A DNA stretch of 9,474 nt from Bacteroidales bacterium (lineage in GTDB: Bacteria > Bacteroidota > Bacteroidia > Bacteroidales > Paludibacteraceae), in contig CAAFXN010000004.1 of assembly GCA_900766775.1 (NCBI GenBank), forward strand, positions 1 through 9,474, read 5' to 3'. The notes beneath the pieces were generated by a model. It made no database searches. It saw nothing but the letters and a program-made list of their open reading frames with translations, and was not told the origin of the DNA. Positions 1 through 7,103 of this stretch are shown here, in pieces. Position 1 is the first letter of the stretch; every line of letters starts with the position of its first letter. The translations under genes and the position numbers were made by a program.

Positions 1-187
1 AAAGTGGTTTTACCGCTTTTTGCGTCTATACATCCCACCGCCCGTTGGCTCGGGCGATGGGAACGAAAGGGGAAAGCCCCGAGAAAGAAAAACTTGTTCT
101 TTGACGTATTGTGCTTACAAGAAAAAGTAAGGATTCACTCGTAAAGTAGGAAAATTAGCATATAAGTTGATTTTTCTCGCATAAAAG
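1..187. other. Non-coding leader region with two small hairpins
   Basis: I see no convincing gene here. A GC-rich hairpin lies at 34-61 (CCC-AC-CGCCCG, loop TTGGCT, CGGGCG-AT-GGG), followed by a second at 69-80 (GGGG-AAAG-CCCC) and then an A-rich stretch. CTTGT at 93-97 can pair with ACAAG at 117-121. Between these arms is TTCTTTGACGTA (97-108), a motif that recurs around 1231. The region could be the 3' end of a structured RNA or the remains of a mobile element, but neither hairpin is followed by a T-run and I cannot name a family. Confidence 0.4.
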
Positions 188-219
188 TTTGCATATTTCC
201 AAAAAATGTTGTACCTTTG
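188..219 (+). promoter_or_regulatory. Bacteroidota sigma-ABfr-type promoter of the toxin-antitoxin operon
   Basis: A -33 element TTTG (188-191) is followed after 20 bp by a -7 element TACCTTTG (212-219). This matches the Bacteroidota housekeeping consensus TTTG-N19-21-TAnnTTTG. Transcription should begin a few bases downstream, near 225, leaving a short leader before the ATG at 246. The promoter overlaps the upstream TTG at 189, which argues against that TTG as a start codon. Confidence 0.85.
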
Positions 220-245
220 CAGCAGGTTTTGAAACCAATACAAAT

Positions 246-731
246 ATGCATCGCGACTTATTACTTAAATTGCTGGAATCGGGCGAACTGGTGAGTATCT
301 ACTCTCCGTTATTTAAGGGAGAAGAATACTCTGAGTTTGAAAAGTTTCTGCTTCGTTACATGGACAACGAGGAGTTTGGTCCTGATTTGGGTGTGATAAT
401 GGGACGTTTGGAAACCATCAAAAAACAAGGCGTTCAAGACCGATTCTTTCGTATAGAAGGCCGCTCTTACGACAGAGTACATGCGTTGCCGGCATATTTG
501 GAGTCCTCGCGCTTGAGATTATATTGCCTTTGTATCAGCAGCAAGGTTCTAGTGTTGGGCAATGGCGGAGAGAAGACGACTCGCACATACGAGGAGGATC
601 CATATCTCAACAAGTGCGTGGAGACGTTGCAGAAGATTGACTTTGAGATTCACATGCGGGAGAACCGTAAGGAAATTACCATTCACGGGACACAACTGCA
701 TGGAGACTTATCTTTCTATATTAACGAATAA
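246..731 (+). CDS. Probable RelE/HigB-like toxin of a type II toxin-antitoxin pair
   Basis: A 161-residue cytosolic protein without signal peptide or membrane segment. The N-terminal part (about 1-60) is acidic and probably helical. From about residue 70 it shows a RelE/ParE-superfamily-like arrangement: FFRIEGRSYDRVHAL, then hydrophobic strands RLYCLCISSKVLVLGNGG, then a C-terminal YEEDPYLNKCVETLQKID helix. Proteins of this pattern in Bacteroidales typically precede an XRE antitoxin, as here. A RelE/HigB fold would suggest mRNA cleavage; that activity is inferred from family and context, and no catalytic residue can be assigned with certainty. ATG 246 is preferred because the upstream in-frame TTG (189) lies inside the promoter and before the expected transcription start. 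The stop is 14 bp before the next ATG, so the two genes form an operon in the less usual toxin-first order seen in higBA-type loci. Confidence 0.65.
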   Translation: MHRDLLLKLLESGELVSIYSPLFKGEEYSEFEKFLLRYMDNEEFGPDLGVIMGRLETIKKQGVQDRFFRIEGRSYDRVHALPAYLESSRLRLYCLCISSKVLVLGNGGEKTTRTYEEDPYLNKCVETLQKIDFEIHMRENRKEITIHGTQLHGDLSFYINE

Positions 732-733
732 AA

Positions 734-740
734 AAGGAGG
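734..740 (+). promoter_or_regulatory. Strong Shine-Dalgarno site of the antitoxin gene
   Basis: AAGGAGG lies 5 bp before ATG 746. This near-perfect anti-16S match is notable because the other starts in the window have A-rich, SD-free leaders, as is usual in Bacteroidota. It fixes the antitoxin start and may favour antitoxin over toxin translation. Confidence 0.75.
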
Positions 741-745
741 TTGCT

Positions 746-1075
746 ATGACAAATCCGATAATGGACGAAGTTCGTCGCAGATATCTTACTCCTGATATTC
801 AGAAGCAAGTAGATTTGCAGGTAATGATTGCCAACCGAGTGTATGACCTGATGGAAGAAAAAGGTTGGACACAACGCGATTTGGCGCGTCACATGGGCAA
901 GACCGAGCAAGAGGTTAGCCGCTGGCTATGCGGCACACACAACTTGACAATGGCAACGATTGCAAAGTTGGCGTTAGCATTGGGTGATGACCTGATAGTG
1001 GCGACCACACCGAAGAAAAAGGCTAAGCATTCCATCAGTTTGCCGAAGGTCCCCGAAGCGGCAGCAAAGTTGTAA
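746..1075 (+). CDS. XRE-family helix-turn-helix antitoxin / transcriptional regulator
   Basis: A 109-residue protein with a clear Cro/C1-type (HTH_3) DNA-binding domain at about residues 28-85. Helices 2-3 are visible as TQRDLARHMGKTEQEVSRWL, followed by the typical NLTMATIAKLALALGDDL. The N-terminal ~27 residues precede the domain as a short arm that could contact the toxin. The C-terminus (about 89-109) is basic (KKKAKHS) and may be disordered. Encoded directly after the putative toxin with a 14-bp gap and its own strong ribosome binding site, it is best read as the antitoxin, which by family habit would also autoregulate the promoter at 188-219. A terminator follows 26 bp after the stop, so the operon has two genes. 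The DNA-binding assignment is firm; the antitoxin role rests on context. Confidence 0.85.
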   Translation: MTNPIMDEVRRRYLTPDIQKQVDLQVMIANRVYDLMEEKGWTQRDLARHMGKTEQEVSRWLCGTHNLTMATIAKLALALGDDLIVATTPKKKAKHSISLPKVPEAAAKL

Positions 1076-1100
1076 ACAATCCTTTCAGGAAATTTCTTGT

Positions 1101-1132
1101 AAGCAGTAAGTTGAAAGACTTGCTGCTTTTTT
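1101..1132 (+). terminator. Rho-independent terminator of the toxin-antitoxin operon
   Basis: An 11-bp stem AAGCAGTAAGT (1101-1111) pairs with ACTTGCTGCTT (1118-1128) with one G-T wobble around a 6-nt loop. The last T bases of the stem continue into a six-T run at 1127-1132. It begins 26 bp after the antitoxin stop. Confidence 0.85.
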
Positions 1133-1330
1133 CGTGTAAGCATGATATGGAAGTGTAGAGGGTAAAGTATAGAGTCAAGCCTGACTATAAAGGTGTTGAA
1201 AATTTTGGGTTGAGCGCGAAGCGCAAATGGTCTTTGACATACAATGAAAAGTAAAACGAAACGCCGAGCATGGGGCAGTGCTACCGTTGTGCCATCCACC
1301 ACAGCTACTACCACGCGACCGCATAAAAAC
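1133..1330. other. Flank between the toxin-antitoxin operon and the inverted repeat
   Basis: No independent gene is recognised. The reverse strand stays open as a 50-codon tail on the left surface module. An imperfect inverted repeat at 1168-1189 (TATA-GA-GTCA, loop AGCC, TGAC-TATA) lies at the end of that reading frame and could be a weak terminator for leftward transcription, although no good T-run follows. A small GCGC-GAA-GCGC hairpin is at 1214-1224. TCTTTGACATA (1231-1241) followed by GAAAAGTAA (1246-1254) resembles the motif pair at 98-130. Confidence 0.4.
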
Positions 1331-1930
1331 GTCCGTATAAGTTACGCCACTGGAAGAGCCTGTTCCTTGGAGTTCCACCTCATCAATCATGCCTTGAGTG
1401 TTTGAGGTATTCCATACTATCTTTAGGTACAGAGTGCTTACCTGAGCCGCTGCGGGAAGGGAATAACTACATTCGACGAAAGACGTTGCACCTGTCCCCG
1501 AAGTTTTAGTAACTTCGGTATATGTAGCAGAAGAAGATGTTGCGTAGTATAATTTTGTGGAGTAAGTTTCTTTGATAGAAGCCGCCTTCCAATAGTAACT
1601 CACAATAAGGTCTGAATATGAACTTACATTGAGAGGACCCATGATGACTACTGCCTCGGAAGTAGTAGAACTTTGCATTAAACAGGATTGAGTCTGACCT
1701 GCTGTATTCTTACTTTGTTTGGCATTAGTAACGGTATAGCCTGTTATATTTTGATACACAGCCTCAACACCGCTTTTAACGGAATAAGTATCATTCCATT
1801 CACGTGCACTACCGCTATTATCGCCAAAGGTCTCATGGAATAATGTGGTTCCTCCCCATGCAGGAACAGTGTTTAGACATAGTGCTATGCAGGTGAGCCT
1901 TAGCACTGACAACATAACTTTACTTTTCAT
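1175..1930 (-). CDS. Truncated secreted module: alternative N-terminus of the large surface protein
   Basis: 251 codons read leftward from ATG 1930. Residues 1-26 form a signal peptide (KSK, then hydrophobic MLSVLRLTCIALCL, then a PAWGG cleavage region). Residues ~27-200 form a beta-rich extracellular domain beginning TTLFHETFG and ending GMIDEVELQGTGSSSGVTYTD. This frame matches a domain inside the large protein (TLWSEDFG... ARLDDITLVVTGT, residues ~790-925), so it is probably a jelly-roll or adhesin-type module. Codon 200 (GAC) ends exactly at the outer edge of the inverted repeat at 1331. The following 50 codons (VFMRSRG onward) are unlike the rest: cysteine- and arginine-rich, low in surface-protein features, and with no counterpart in the rightward gene. 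I read this as a currently disconnected N-terminal cassette; whether the short form is made and exported is unknown. No consensus promoter is visible upstream. Confidence 0.7.
   Translation of the reverse strand: MKSKVMLSVLRLTCIALCLNTVPAWGGTTLFHETFGDNSGSAREWNDTYSVKSGVEAVYQNITGYTVTNAKQSKNTAGQTQSCLMQSSTTSEAVVIMGPLNVSSYSDLIVSYYWKAASIKETYSTKLYYATSSSATYTEVTKTSGTGATSFVECSYSLPAAAQVSTLYLKIVWNTSNTQGMIDEVELQGTGSSSGVTYTDVFMRSRGSSCGGWHNGSTAPCSAFRFTFHCMSKTICASRSTQNFQHLYSQA
1331..1358 (-). repeat. Left inverted repeat of the putative invertible segment
   Basis: This 28-bp sequence, read on the minus strand, matches 2514-2541 on the plus strand at 27 of 28 positions. The only mismatch is the ninth base (G here, C there). 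The inner 19 bases TGGCGTAACTTATACGGAC are identical. Similarity stops abruptly at both ends. It encodes SSSGVTYTD in the leftward module. Confidence 0.9.
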
Positions 1931-2031
1931 AATTATGTATGTTTAATAATATGCAACTATTTGGTGCGCCCGCAACATGTAAGGGCTAAAAACCATACTA
2001 ATACGATAATAACATTAAAACCATTGATACA
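1931..2031. promoter_or_regulatory. Divergent intergenic region between the two modules
   Basis: These 101 bp must carry any promoters for both divergent modules. The part next to each start is A/T-rich without a Shine-Dalgarno site, which fits Bacteroidota start regions. No full TTTG...TAnnTTTG pair is found in either direction; a lone TTTG at 1960-1963 has no matching -7 element. The position of the promoters is therefore inferred from the gene arrangement. Since the region is inside the putative invertible segment, each module would keep its own promoter in both orientations. Confidence 0.4.
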
Positions 2032-5000
2032 ATGAAACGTGTAAAACTATTTGCACTTATCAGCCTTCTATTCATAGGCTTAGGTCACGCGTGGGGAGCA
2101 GAAGCCACATTGACACAGGCAGAAATCAAAAAAGCGACTGCTGGAGGTTCCTATGCAGAAAGGGCTGTCGAAAGCACTTCTGGAACATGGACTGGTAAGA
2201 TGATTATCAATACTAGTACTGGTTTTGTGCAAATAAACAAGAATAGTAACAACTACTATTTGGGGTCGCCCACTTTTGAAGGTGGAGTAACAAAAATCGT
2301 AATTACAACATGCAATAGCACTGCCTCCGGCAGGACATTTTACATTATGGGGAATACAAATACTGCTCAACCAACAAGTGGAACATATGGTTCAGGTAGT
2401 ACAAGTGGTTCCAATGGGACTGCTTCGATTGACATTACTGGTTCCCCAACAAATTTCTACATATATGCTAATGGTGCGGCGTATATTTCAAGTGTTACCG
2501 TTACCTATACTACCTCTTCCACTGGCGTAACTTATACGGACTATTTAACGGAGTGTGCGGCTGAGAGTGGGTATAGTGTGTCCAGCACGGCGTATGGATT
2601 GGTATCAGATGGCTCTAATCCAGGTACCGTGGATGCGAATGCCGACGAGTTGGTACTGCTTTACTCTGCTGCTGAGAAATATGTTTTACCCTCAACTACA
2701 GACAAAAACAATTTTATCGTATCTGTCGGAGGAACAAATTTAACATACGACGATGGATTCTATTGGGAAATAGATCAGGAAGGAAAGGGTAATTTACACA
2801 TAATACCCACCGCCGGCTTTACAGGTAACGTAGTCGTTACTATGTATGGTAAACTGCAAGCACCGATGGACGTGCAGGTATCTAACGTAGCTGCTAATGC
2901 AGCAAAAATCACATGGACGGGTAACGCTATTGCAACTAAATATGCTATTAACTTGTTGTATGAAGATGGGGAGAAGTACTATACAGTAGATGCCCCAACA
3001 ACCTTCATAGAGGTTGATGATTTGACACCTGAAACATACTATATTGTAGGCGTTGTGGCTCAAGATGGTAATTCACCTCTATCTGATAGTGGGGAAGGCA
3101 ATGCAGAATTTACCACAGAAGCAGCAGCCACCTACACCATCACTTGGGATGCTAATGGTACTACTACGACCTCGGAGATTACACAGGGGGAGAAAATAGG
3201 TACAAACTTGCATGATGCGCCTGCTTCGTGTAGCGGGGTTTATAGTACGTTCGTGGGGTGGTTTACGCAGGAGGCGGGGAGCGACGGCAGTCCCTCTGCG
3301 GCTCCGTTAGGGGAGCAAGTAACAGCCGAGACTGTGCCCGACGGCAATGCTACCTACTATGCGGTGTTCTGCGATGCCTCAGGAGAAGCAGGATGGGAGT
3401 TGGTTACCTCCACCTCCGCCCTCGAAGCAGGTGCCACCTATACGATAGCCAGCACAAGCAAAGCCCAAAGCGGCAAAGCATTAGGCACGCAAAACACCAA
3501 TAACCGTGCGGCTGTTGATTGGAGCACTACTGCCCCCGTGGAACTCACCTTAGGCGGAGATGCCACCAATGGTTGGACTTTCTATGATGCAACAAAAGAA
3601 GGATACTTGTATGCCGCATCTTCCAGCGACAACTACCTGAAAACACAGAAAACGAACAATGCGAATGGGCAATGGACTATCACTTTTAGCACAAAAGAAG
3701 CCAACCTATATGCAGCAACAATCCAAGCGGAAGGTACCAATTCCCGTAACCTGCTGAAATACAACTCGCAGAGCATTCTATTCAGTTGCTATACCAGCGG
3801 GCAGAGTGATGTGTATCTGTTCAAGAAAGGCAGTACCGCCACCGGCTATATCTCTTCTTGCTGCGGAGACGCGGCGGTGGTTACGGTTACTCCGGCAAGC
3901 ACCACGCTGAACTTAGGTGGAAAAGCAAGTGTATCCACAAGCGTTACTTGCTCGCAGACAGGCGGCGGCAGCGGCGCATGGACGTACAGCGTCTCGCCTG
4001 CGGATGGTGCTACCTTCGTCGGCACGACCTTCACTGCCACGAAAGCAGGCACCTACACCCTCACCGCCACCTACACGGAGAACTGCGGCAAGAGTGCAAC
4101 AGCCACCATCACGGTTACCGATAATCCCGTTTACACGGTAACATGGTCGGTAGATGGCTCGATTACGGCTACCCAATCGTACTCTTCGGGCGACGAGCTA
4201 GTTCTGCCTTCTTCCACTCCGTCGGGTTGCAGCGATAAGGTCTTTGTAGGCTGGACGGCGAACAAGGACTACGATAATGCTACGACGGCTCCGTCCGACC
4301 TCTTCACCGAAGCCAAAGGCCCCGTAACCGCCGACGCGAACTACTACGCTGTGTTTGCAAAAGAGAGTTCATCGGGGGCTGTCAGCGTAGGAGCGACATT
4401 ATGGTCGGAAGACTTCGGCAGTTACAACCAAGACACCAACACGGGGGACGTTCCTGCAGGAGGCACATACAGTTACAGTTGCCAAGGCTCAGGAACCAAG
4501 GTGTACAGCGAAAATTATGCAGGCGGCACATCGCCGGAGTTGCTGGTTGCCAAGAATGGCGGCTCGTTCAATGCCGTCATCCCGACGCAAGGGGCAACGG
4601 AGGCAACGCTGACCTATAAGTCCAACAAAACAACTCTGCCCGTTACCTCCACTACGGAGGGCGTTACTCTCACCAAAGTGAGCAGCGCGAGCCCCTTCTC
4701 CTATACGATAAGCATACCGCTCAGCGCTACAAGTCTCAACTTGATGTTTAAGACTTCAAGCAGCGACAACGCACGTTTGGACGATATCACGCTGGTAGTA
4801 ACCGGCACGTCGGCTTACAGCGAGTACACGACCAGTTGTTCGGGTAGGGCGAGCATGCCTGTGTTCACCCCTGCGTCGGGGGCTACGCTGCGTAGCGGTG
4901 AGACCGTGAAGATGAGTTGCAGCACAGAGGGTGCGACTATCCACTACACCTTAGACGGCAGCGAGCCCACAGCCGAATCCCCGCTGTACACGGACGAGGG

Positions 5001-6990
5001 CGTGCGGATAAGCGTGCAGGAAGCCGGCAGCGTAACGCTGAAAGCCATCGCCATCGCCGATGGCATGGGGGATTCGTATGTGGCTACCGCGGTCTATACG
5101 GTTACCTTGCCTGCTCCTACGGGCGTGGTGTTCCATGCGAACAACGGCACGGAGGACTATGCCGCCGAGAGCGTGGCATACGGCAGCAGCGAACCTATCT
5201 GCTACTTCCCCACCTATGCAGGGAAAGTCTTCTTGGGCTTCTACACCTCTGCGAACGACGGGAAGGGTACGAAACTCTATGGCGCCGACGGTACGATGGT
5301 GCTGAACGTAGCCGGCTACACGGATTCCCACGGCTGGACATGCCTTGACAATCGTATAGACCTCTATGCACACTGGATGGTGCCCAAAGATATTGTGATT
5401 AACAAAGAGACCACCAACCTCGACGGTTATGAGTACGACCTGAGCACGACCGATATCACCATCACGAGCACGGGCACCCTGACTATCACGAAGGATATCA
5501 GCGTGCACGACGTGCATGTGCAGAGCGGCGGCACCCTCGCCATCACGGGCGGCACGTTGCTGGTGAACAGCCTGCACCTGTATGGCGGCTGGCAGAGCGG
5601 CAAGACGGCATACAGCGTGCCGAGTGTGTATATCGCCGGCGGCGCATCGCTGAGCAAGAAGGTCAGCACCGTCTATCTCGACCTCTGTATCGACAACGAC
5701 CACTTCTATCCCTTCGCCGTACCGTTCCCCGTGAAGATAAGCGGCACGAGCGATAGCGAGGCGAACATGCAGGGCTACCATGTGCGGTATGCCGAGGACA
5801 GGCTGAACCAATATGCGAAGTATCGCACCGACGGCACGGGGCAAGTGGTTATCAAGCGCTACGACGGTGCTCGCCGTGCGGAGACGGGTGTGGCGCAAGG
5901 CAACTGGGCAGGGGTAGCGTACAACGAGACGCTGCTACCGAGCGAGGGCTATATCATCCGCGCGGTGCCTGTGAGCGGGCAGACGACCGCCGTCATCCGC
6001 ATAGAGATGAACATCCCTGACGAGTGGACGACGGACGGCGAACAAGCGCAGATTGGCAGCATCATCCGCAACCAAATCAGCGTAACCGCCCACGGTGCGG
6101 ACAAGGCGAACTTGAACGACACGCACAAGGGATGGAACATGCTGGGCGTGCCCTATCTGTCGTACTTCGGCACGGGCAACTGGGACAGCGAGGGCAGCGG
6201 TATAGCCGGCGGCAAGGTGGTGATAAAAGACGGTAAGATAGTGCTGGACGACAAGGCGGTGCGCTATGTGAGCGTTCCTACCTTCGACTTCAGCGAGTAC
6301 ATCCAGACTCCTTTGAGCGCGACCAGTCTGCGCCCGGGATGGAGTTTCTTCGTCCAGATAGGCAAGGGCGGCACGCTTACCTTCGCCACGAACGACCGTC
6401 AGCAGTCGTCTCCGCTGCTGGCACCTGCGGCGCAGGGCGATAGCGAGCAAGAGATAACGCTGCTGCTGAGCCATGGCGGGAAGAGCGACCACACGGGGCT
6501 CATCCTCTCCGACGACTACACCACCGCCTACGAGATAGGTGCCGACCTTGAGAAGATGTTCGGCGATGGCTTCACCCTGAGCGTTTACACGCTGAGCGGC
6601 AACACGCGTTTGGCATACAACGCCCTCAGCCGCGAGGCGGCGACGCAACTCATCCCCGTGGGCTTCCGCGCCCCCAAAGACGGCGAGTACACGTTCTCCG
6701 TGCCTGCGGACAGCCCCACGGAGGGAATAGAGCGGATAGACCTGATAGACTACGAGACAGGCAACCTGACCAACCTGCTGAGCACGCCCTATGTCTTCTC
6801 CGCCACGCGGACGGAAAGCAGCAGCCGCTTCGGTATCAGCATTACCTACAGCAAGGACATGCCAACCGACACGAAGACAACCTCCGGCGAGGGCGGCAGA
6901 CGCGCAGAGAAAGTGCTGATACAGCAGCAACTCTACATCATCATTGACGGCAAGATGTACGACGCCACGGGCAAGATGGTGAACGATTAA
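2032..6990 (+). CDS. Large multidomain secreted surface protein (FN3, InlB-type and Ig-like domains)
   Basis: 1,652 residues, probably an exported adhesin or glycan-interacting protein. Seen in order: signal peptide (1-22, ending GHAWG); module-specific domain (to 170); conserved body from YLTEC (171). In the body: FN3 domain (~277-363); InlB B-repeat-like domain (~368-450, DANG...FVGWF...YYAVF); beta-rich domain (~454-602); Big_2/Ig-like domain (~615-697); second InlB-like domain (~701-780, FVGW); TLWSEDFG jelly-roll-like domain (~790-925); chitobiase-type C-terminal/FN3_7-like domain (~941-1025, HYTLDGSEPT); third InlB-like domain (~1030-1117, LYAHW); short beta repeats (~1119-1186). It ends in KVLIQQQLYIIIDGKMYDAT-GKMVND, resembling the terminal strand pair of T9SS sorting domains (moderate support). 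The first ~1.2 kb is visibly AT-richer than the remainder. Residue 170 coincides with the inverted-repeat edge, so the first 170 residues may be exchangeable. No catalytic motif seen. Confidence 0.85.
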   Translation: MKRVKLFALISLLFIGLGHAWGAEATLTQAEIKKATAGGSYAERAVESTSGTWTGKMIINTSTGFVQINKNSNNYYLGSPTFEGGVTKIVITTCNSTASGRTFYIMGNTNTAQPTSGTYGSGSTSGSNGTASIDITGSPTNFYIYANGAAYISSVTVTYTTSSTGVTYTDYLTECAAESGYSVSSTAYGLVSDGSNPGTVDANADELVLLYSAAEKYVLPSTTDKNNFIVSVGGTNLTYDDGFYWEIDQEGKGNLHIIPTAGFTGNVVVTMYGKLQAPMDVQVSNVAANAAKITWTGNAIATKYAINLLYEDGEKYYTVDAPTTFIEVDDLTPETYYIVGVVAQDGNSPLSDSGEGNAEFTTEAAATYTITWDANGTTTTSEITQGEKIGTNLHDAPASCSGVYSTFVGWFTQEAGSDGSPSAAPLGEQVTAETVPDGNATYYAVFCDASGEAGWELVTSTSALEAGATYTIASTSKAQSGKALGTQNTNNRAAVDWSTTAPVELTLGGDATNGWTFYDATKEGYLYAASSSDNYLKTQKTNNANGQWTITFSTKEANLYAATIQAEGTNSRNLLKYNSQSILFSCYTSGQSDVYLFKKGSTATGYISSCCGDAAVVTVTPASTTLNLGGKASVSTSVTCSQTGGGSGAWTYSVSPADGATFVGTTFTATKAGTYTLTATYTENCGKSATATITVTDNPVYTVTWSVDGSITATQSYSSGDELVLPSSTPSGCSDKVFVGWTANKDYDNATTAPSDLFTEAKGPVTADANYYAVFAKESSSGAVSVGATLWSEDFGSYNQDTNTGDVPAGGTYSYSCQGSGTKVYSENYAGGTSPELLVAKNGGSFNAVIPTQGATEATLTYKSNKTTLPVTSTTEGVTLTKVSSASPFSYTISIPLSATSLNLMFKTSSSDNARLDDITLVVTGTSAYSEYTTSCSGRASMPVFTPASGATLRSGETVKMSCSTEGATIHYTLDGSEPTAESPLYTDEGVRISVQEAGSVTLKAIAIADGMGDSYVATAVYTVTLPAPTGVVFHANNGTEDYAAESVAYGSSEPICYFPTYAGKVFLGFYTSANDGKGTKLYGADGTMVLNVAGYTDSHGWTCLDNRIDLYAHWMVPKDIVINKETTNLDGYEYDLSTTDITITSTGTLTITKDISVHDVHVQSGGTLAITGGTLLVNSLHLYGGWQSGKTAYSVPSVYIAGGASLSKKVSTVYLDLCIDNDHFYPFAVPFPVKISGTSDSEANMQGYHVRYAEDRLNQYAKYRTDGTGQVVIKRYDGARRAETGVAQGNWAGVAYNETLLPSEGYIIRAVPVSGQTTAVIRIEMNIPDEWTTDGEQAQIGSIIRNQISVTAHGADKANLNDTHKGWNMLGVPYLSYFGTGNWDSEGSGIAGGKVVIKDGKIVLDDKAVRYVSVPTFDFSEYIQTPLSATSLRPGWSFFVQIGKGGTLTFATNDRQQSSPLLAPAAQGDSEQEITLLLSHGGKSDHTGLILSDDYTTAYEIGADLEKMFGDGFTLSVYTLSGNTRLAYNALSREAATQLIPVGFRAPKDGEYTFSVPADSPTEGIERIDLIDYETGNLTNLLSTPYVFSATRTESSSRFGISITYSKDMPTDTKTTSGEGGRRAEKVLIQQQLYIIIDGKMYDATGKMVND
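2514..2541 (+). repeat. Right inverted repeat of the putative invertible segment
   Basis: The plus-strand copy of the 28-bp repeat, encoding SSTGVTYTD at residues 162-170 of the large protein. It matches the minus strand of 1331-1358 at 27 of 28 bases. The codon phase is the same in both copies, so a crossover anywhere in the repeat preserves the reading frame. Confidence 0.9.
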
Positions 6991-7001
6991 GACAACCCAA
7001 G

Positions 7002-7037
7002 CCCCTCCCGCCTCCCTTGCGGGGGAGGAGAGAGGGG
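7002..7037 (+). terminator. GC-rich stem-loop after the large surface-protein gene
   Basis: CCCCTC (7002-7007) pairs with GAGGGG (7032-7037), and CCTCCC (7011-7016) with GGGAGG (7023-7028). They are separated by a 3x3 internal loop and capped by a 6-nt loop. It starts 11 bp after the stop codon. No T-run follows, so it may stabilise the mRNA 3' end or end transcription only weakly. Confidence 0.5.
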
Positions 7038-7103
7038 ACGAGAACAGCAAAACCGATGAAGCCGCAGTGAGCACCCCGCGGAAAGACAGCAAAAGCCCCG
7101 CGT

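Larger units (their letters stand above)
1331..2541. other. Putative invertible segment with two divergent N-terminal gene modules
   Basis: The segment is bounded by 28-bp inverted repeats and contains two divergent starts (1930 leftward, 2032 rightward) separated by 101 bp. Each module supplies a start codon, a signal peptide and a distinct N-terminal domain; both end on the same GAC codon at the repeat edge (200 and 170 codons). Inversion would place the left module's start at 1942 in present coordinates and join its 200 codons in frame to the body starting at 2542. The architecture is seen directly. Recombination is inferred; no integrase or invertase gene lies in this window, so one would have to act in trans. 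Confidence 0.65.

Noticed and set aside
189..245. TTG start at 189 for the toxin gene
   Set aside because: It overlaps the -33 and -7 promoter elements and precedes the expected transcription start; ATG 246 fits better.
889..1314. Minus-strand 141-codon frame across the antitoxin gene end
   Set aside because: It overlaps the well-supported helix-turn-helix gene and its terminator, with no domain features of its own.
1931..2031. Classical promoter-inversion switch
   Set aside because: The starts and signal peptides of both modules lie inside the repeats and the repeats lie inside the coding frames, so inversion would exchange protein parts and not only a promoter.
1331..2541. Insertion sequence with terminal inverted repeats
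   Set aside because: The segment encodes no transposase, the repeats lie within coding sequence in matching codon phase, and no target-site duplication flanks them.
4951..5898. Minus-strand open frame of 315 codons
   Set aside because: It is antisense to the chitobiase-like and third InlB-like domains of the large protein, and its composition is typical of a high-GC shadow.
5935..7092. Long minus-strand open frame of 385 codons opposite the large surface gene
   Set aside because: It lies in GC-rich coding DNA whose plus frame encodes clear domains. The translation is rich in Arg/Val/His/Ala with no recognisable domain or start context, so it is an antisense shadow.
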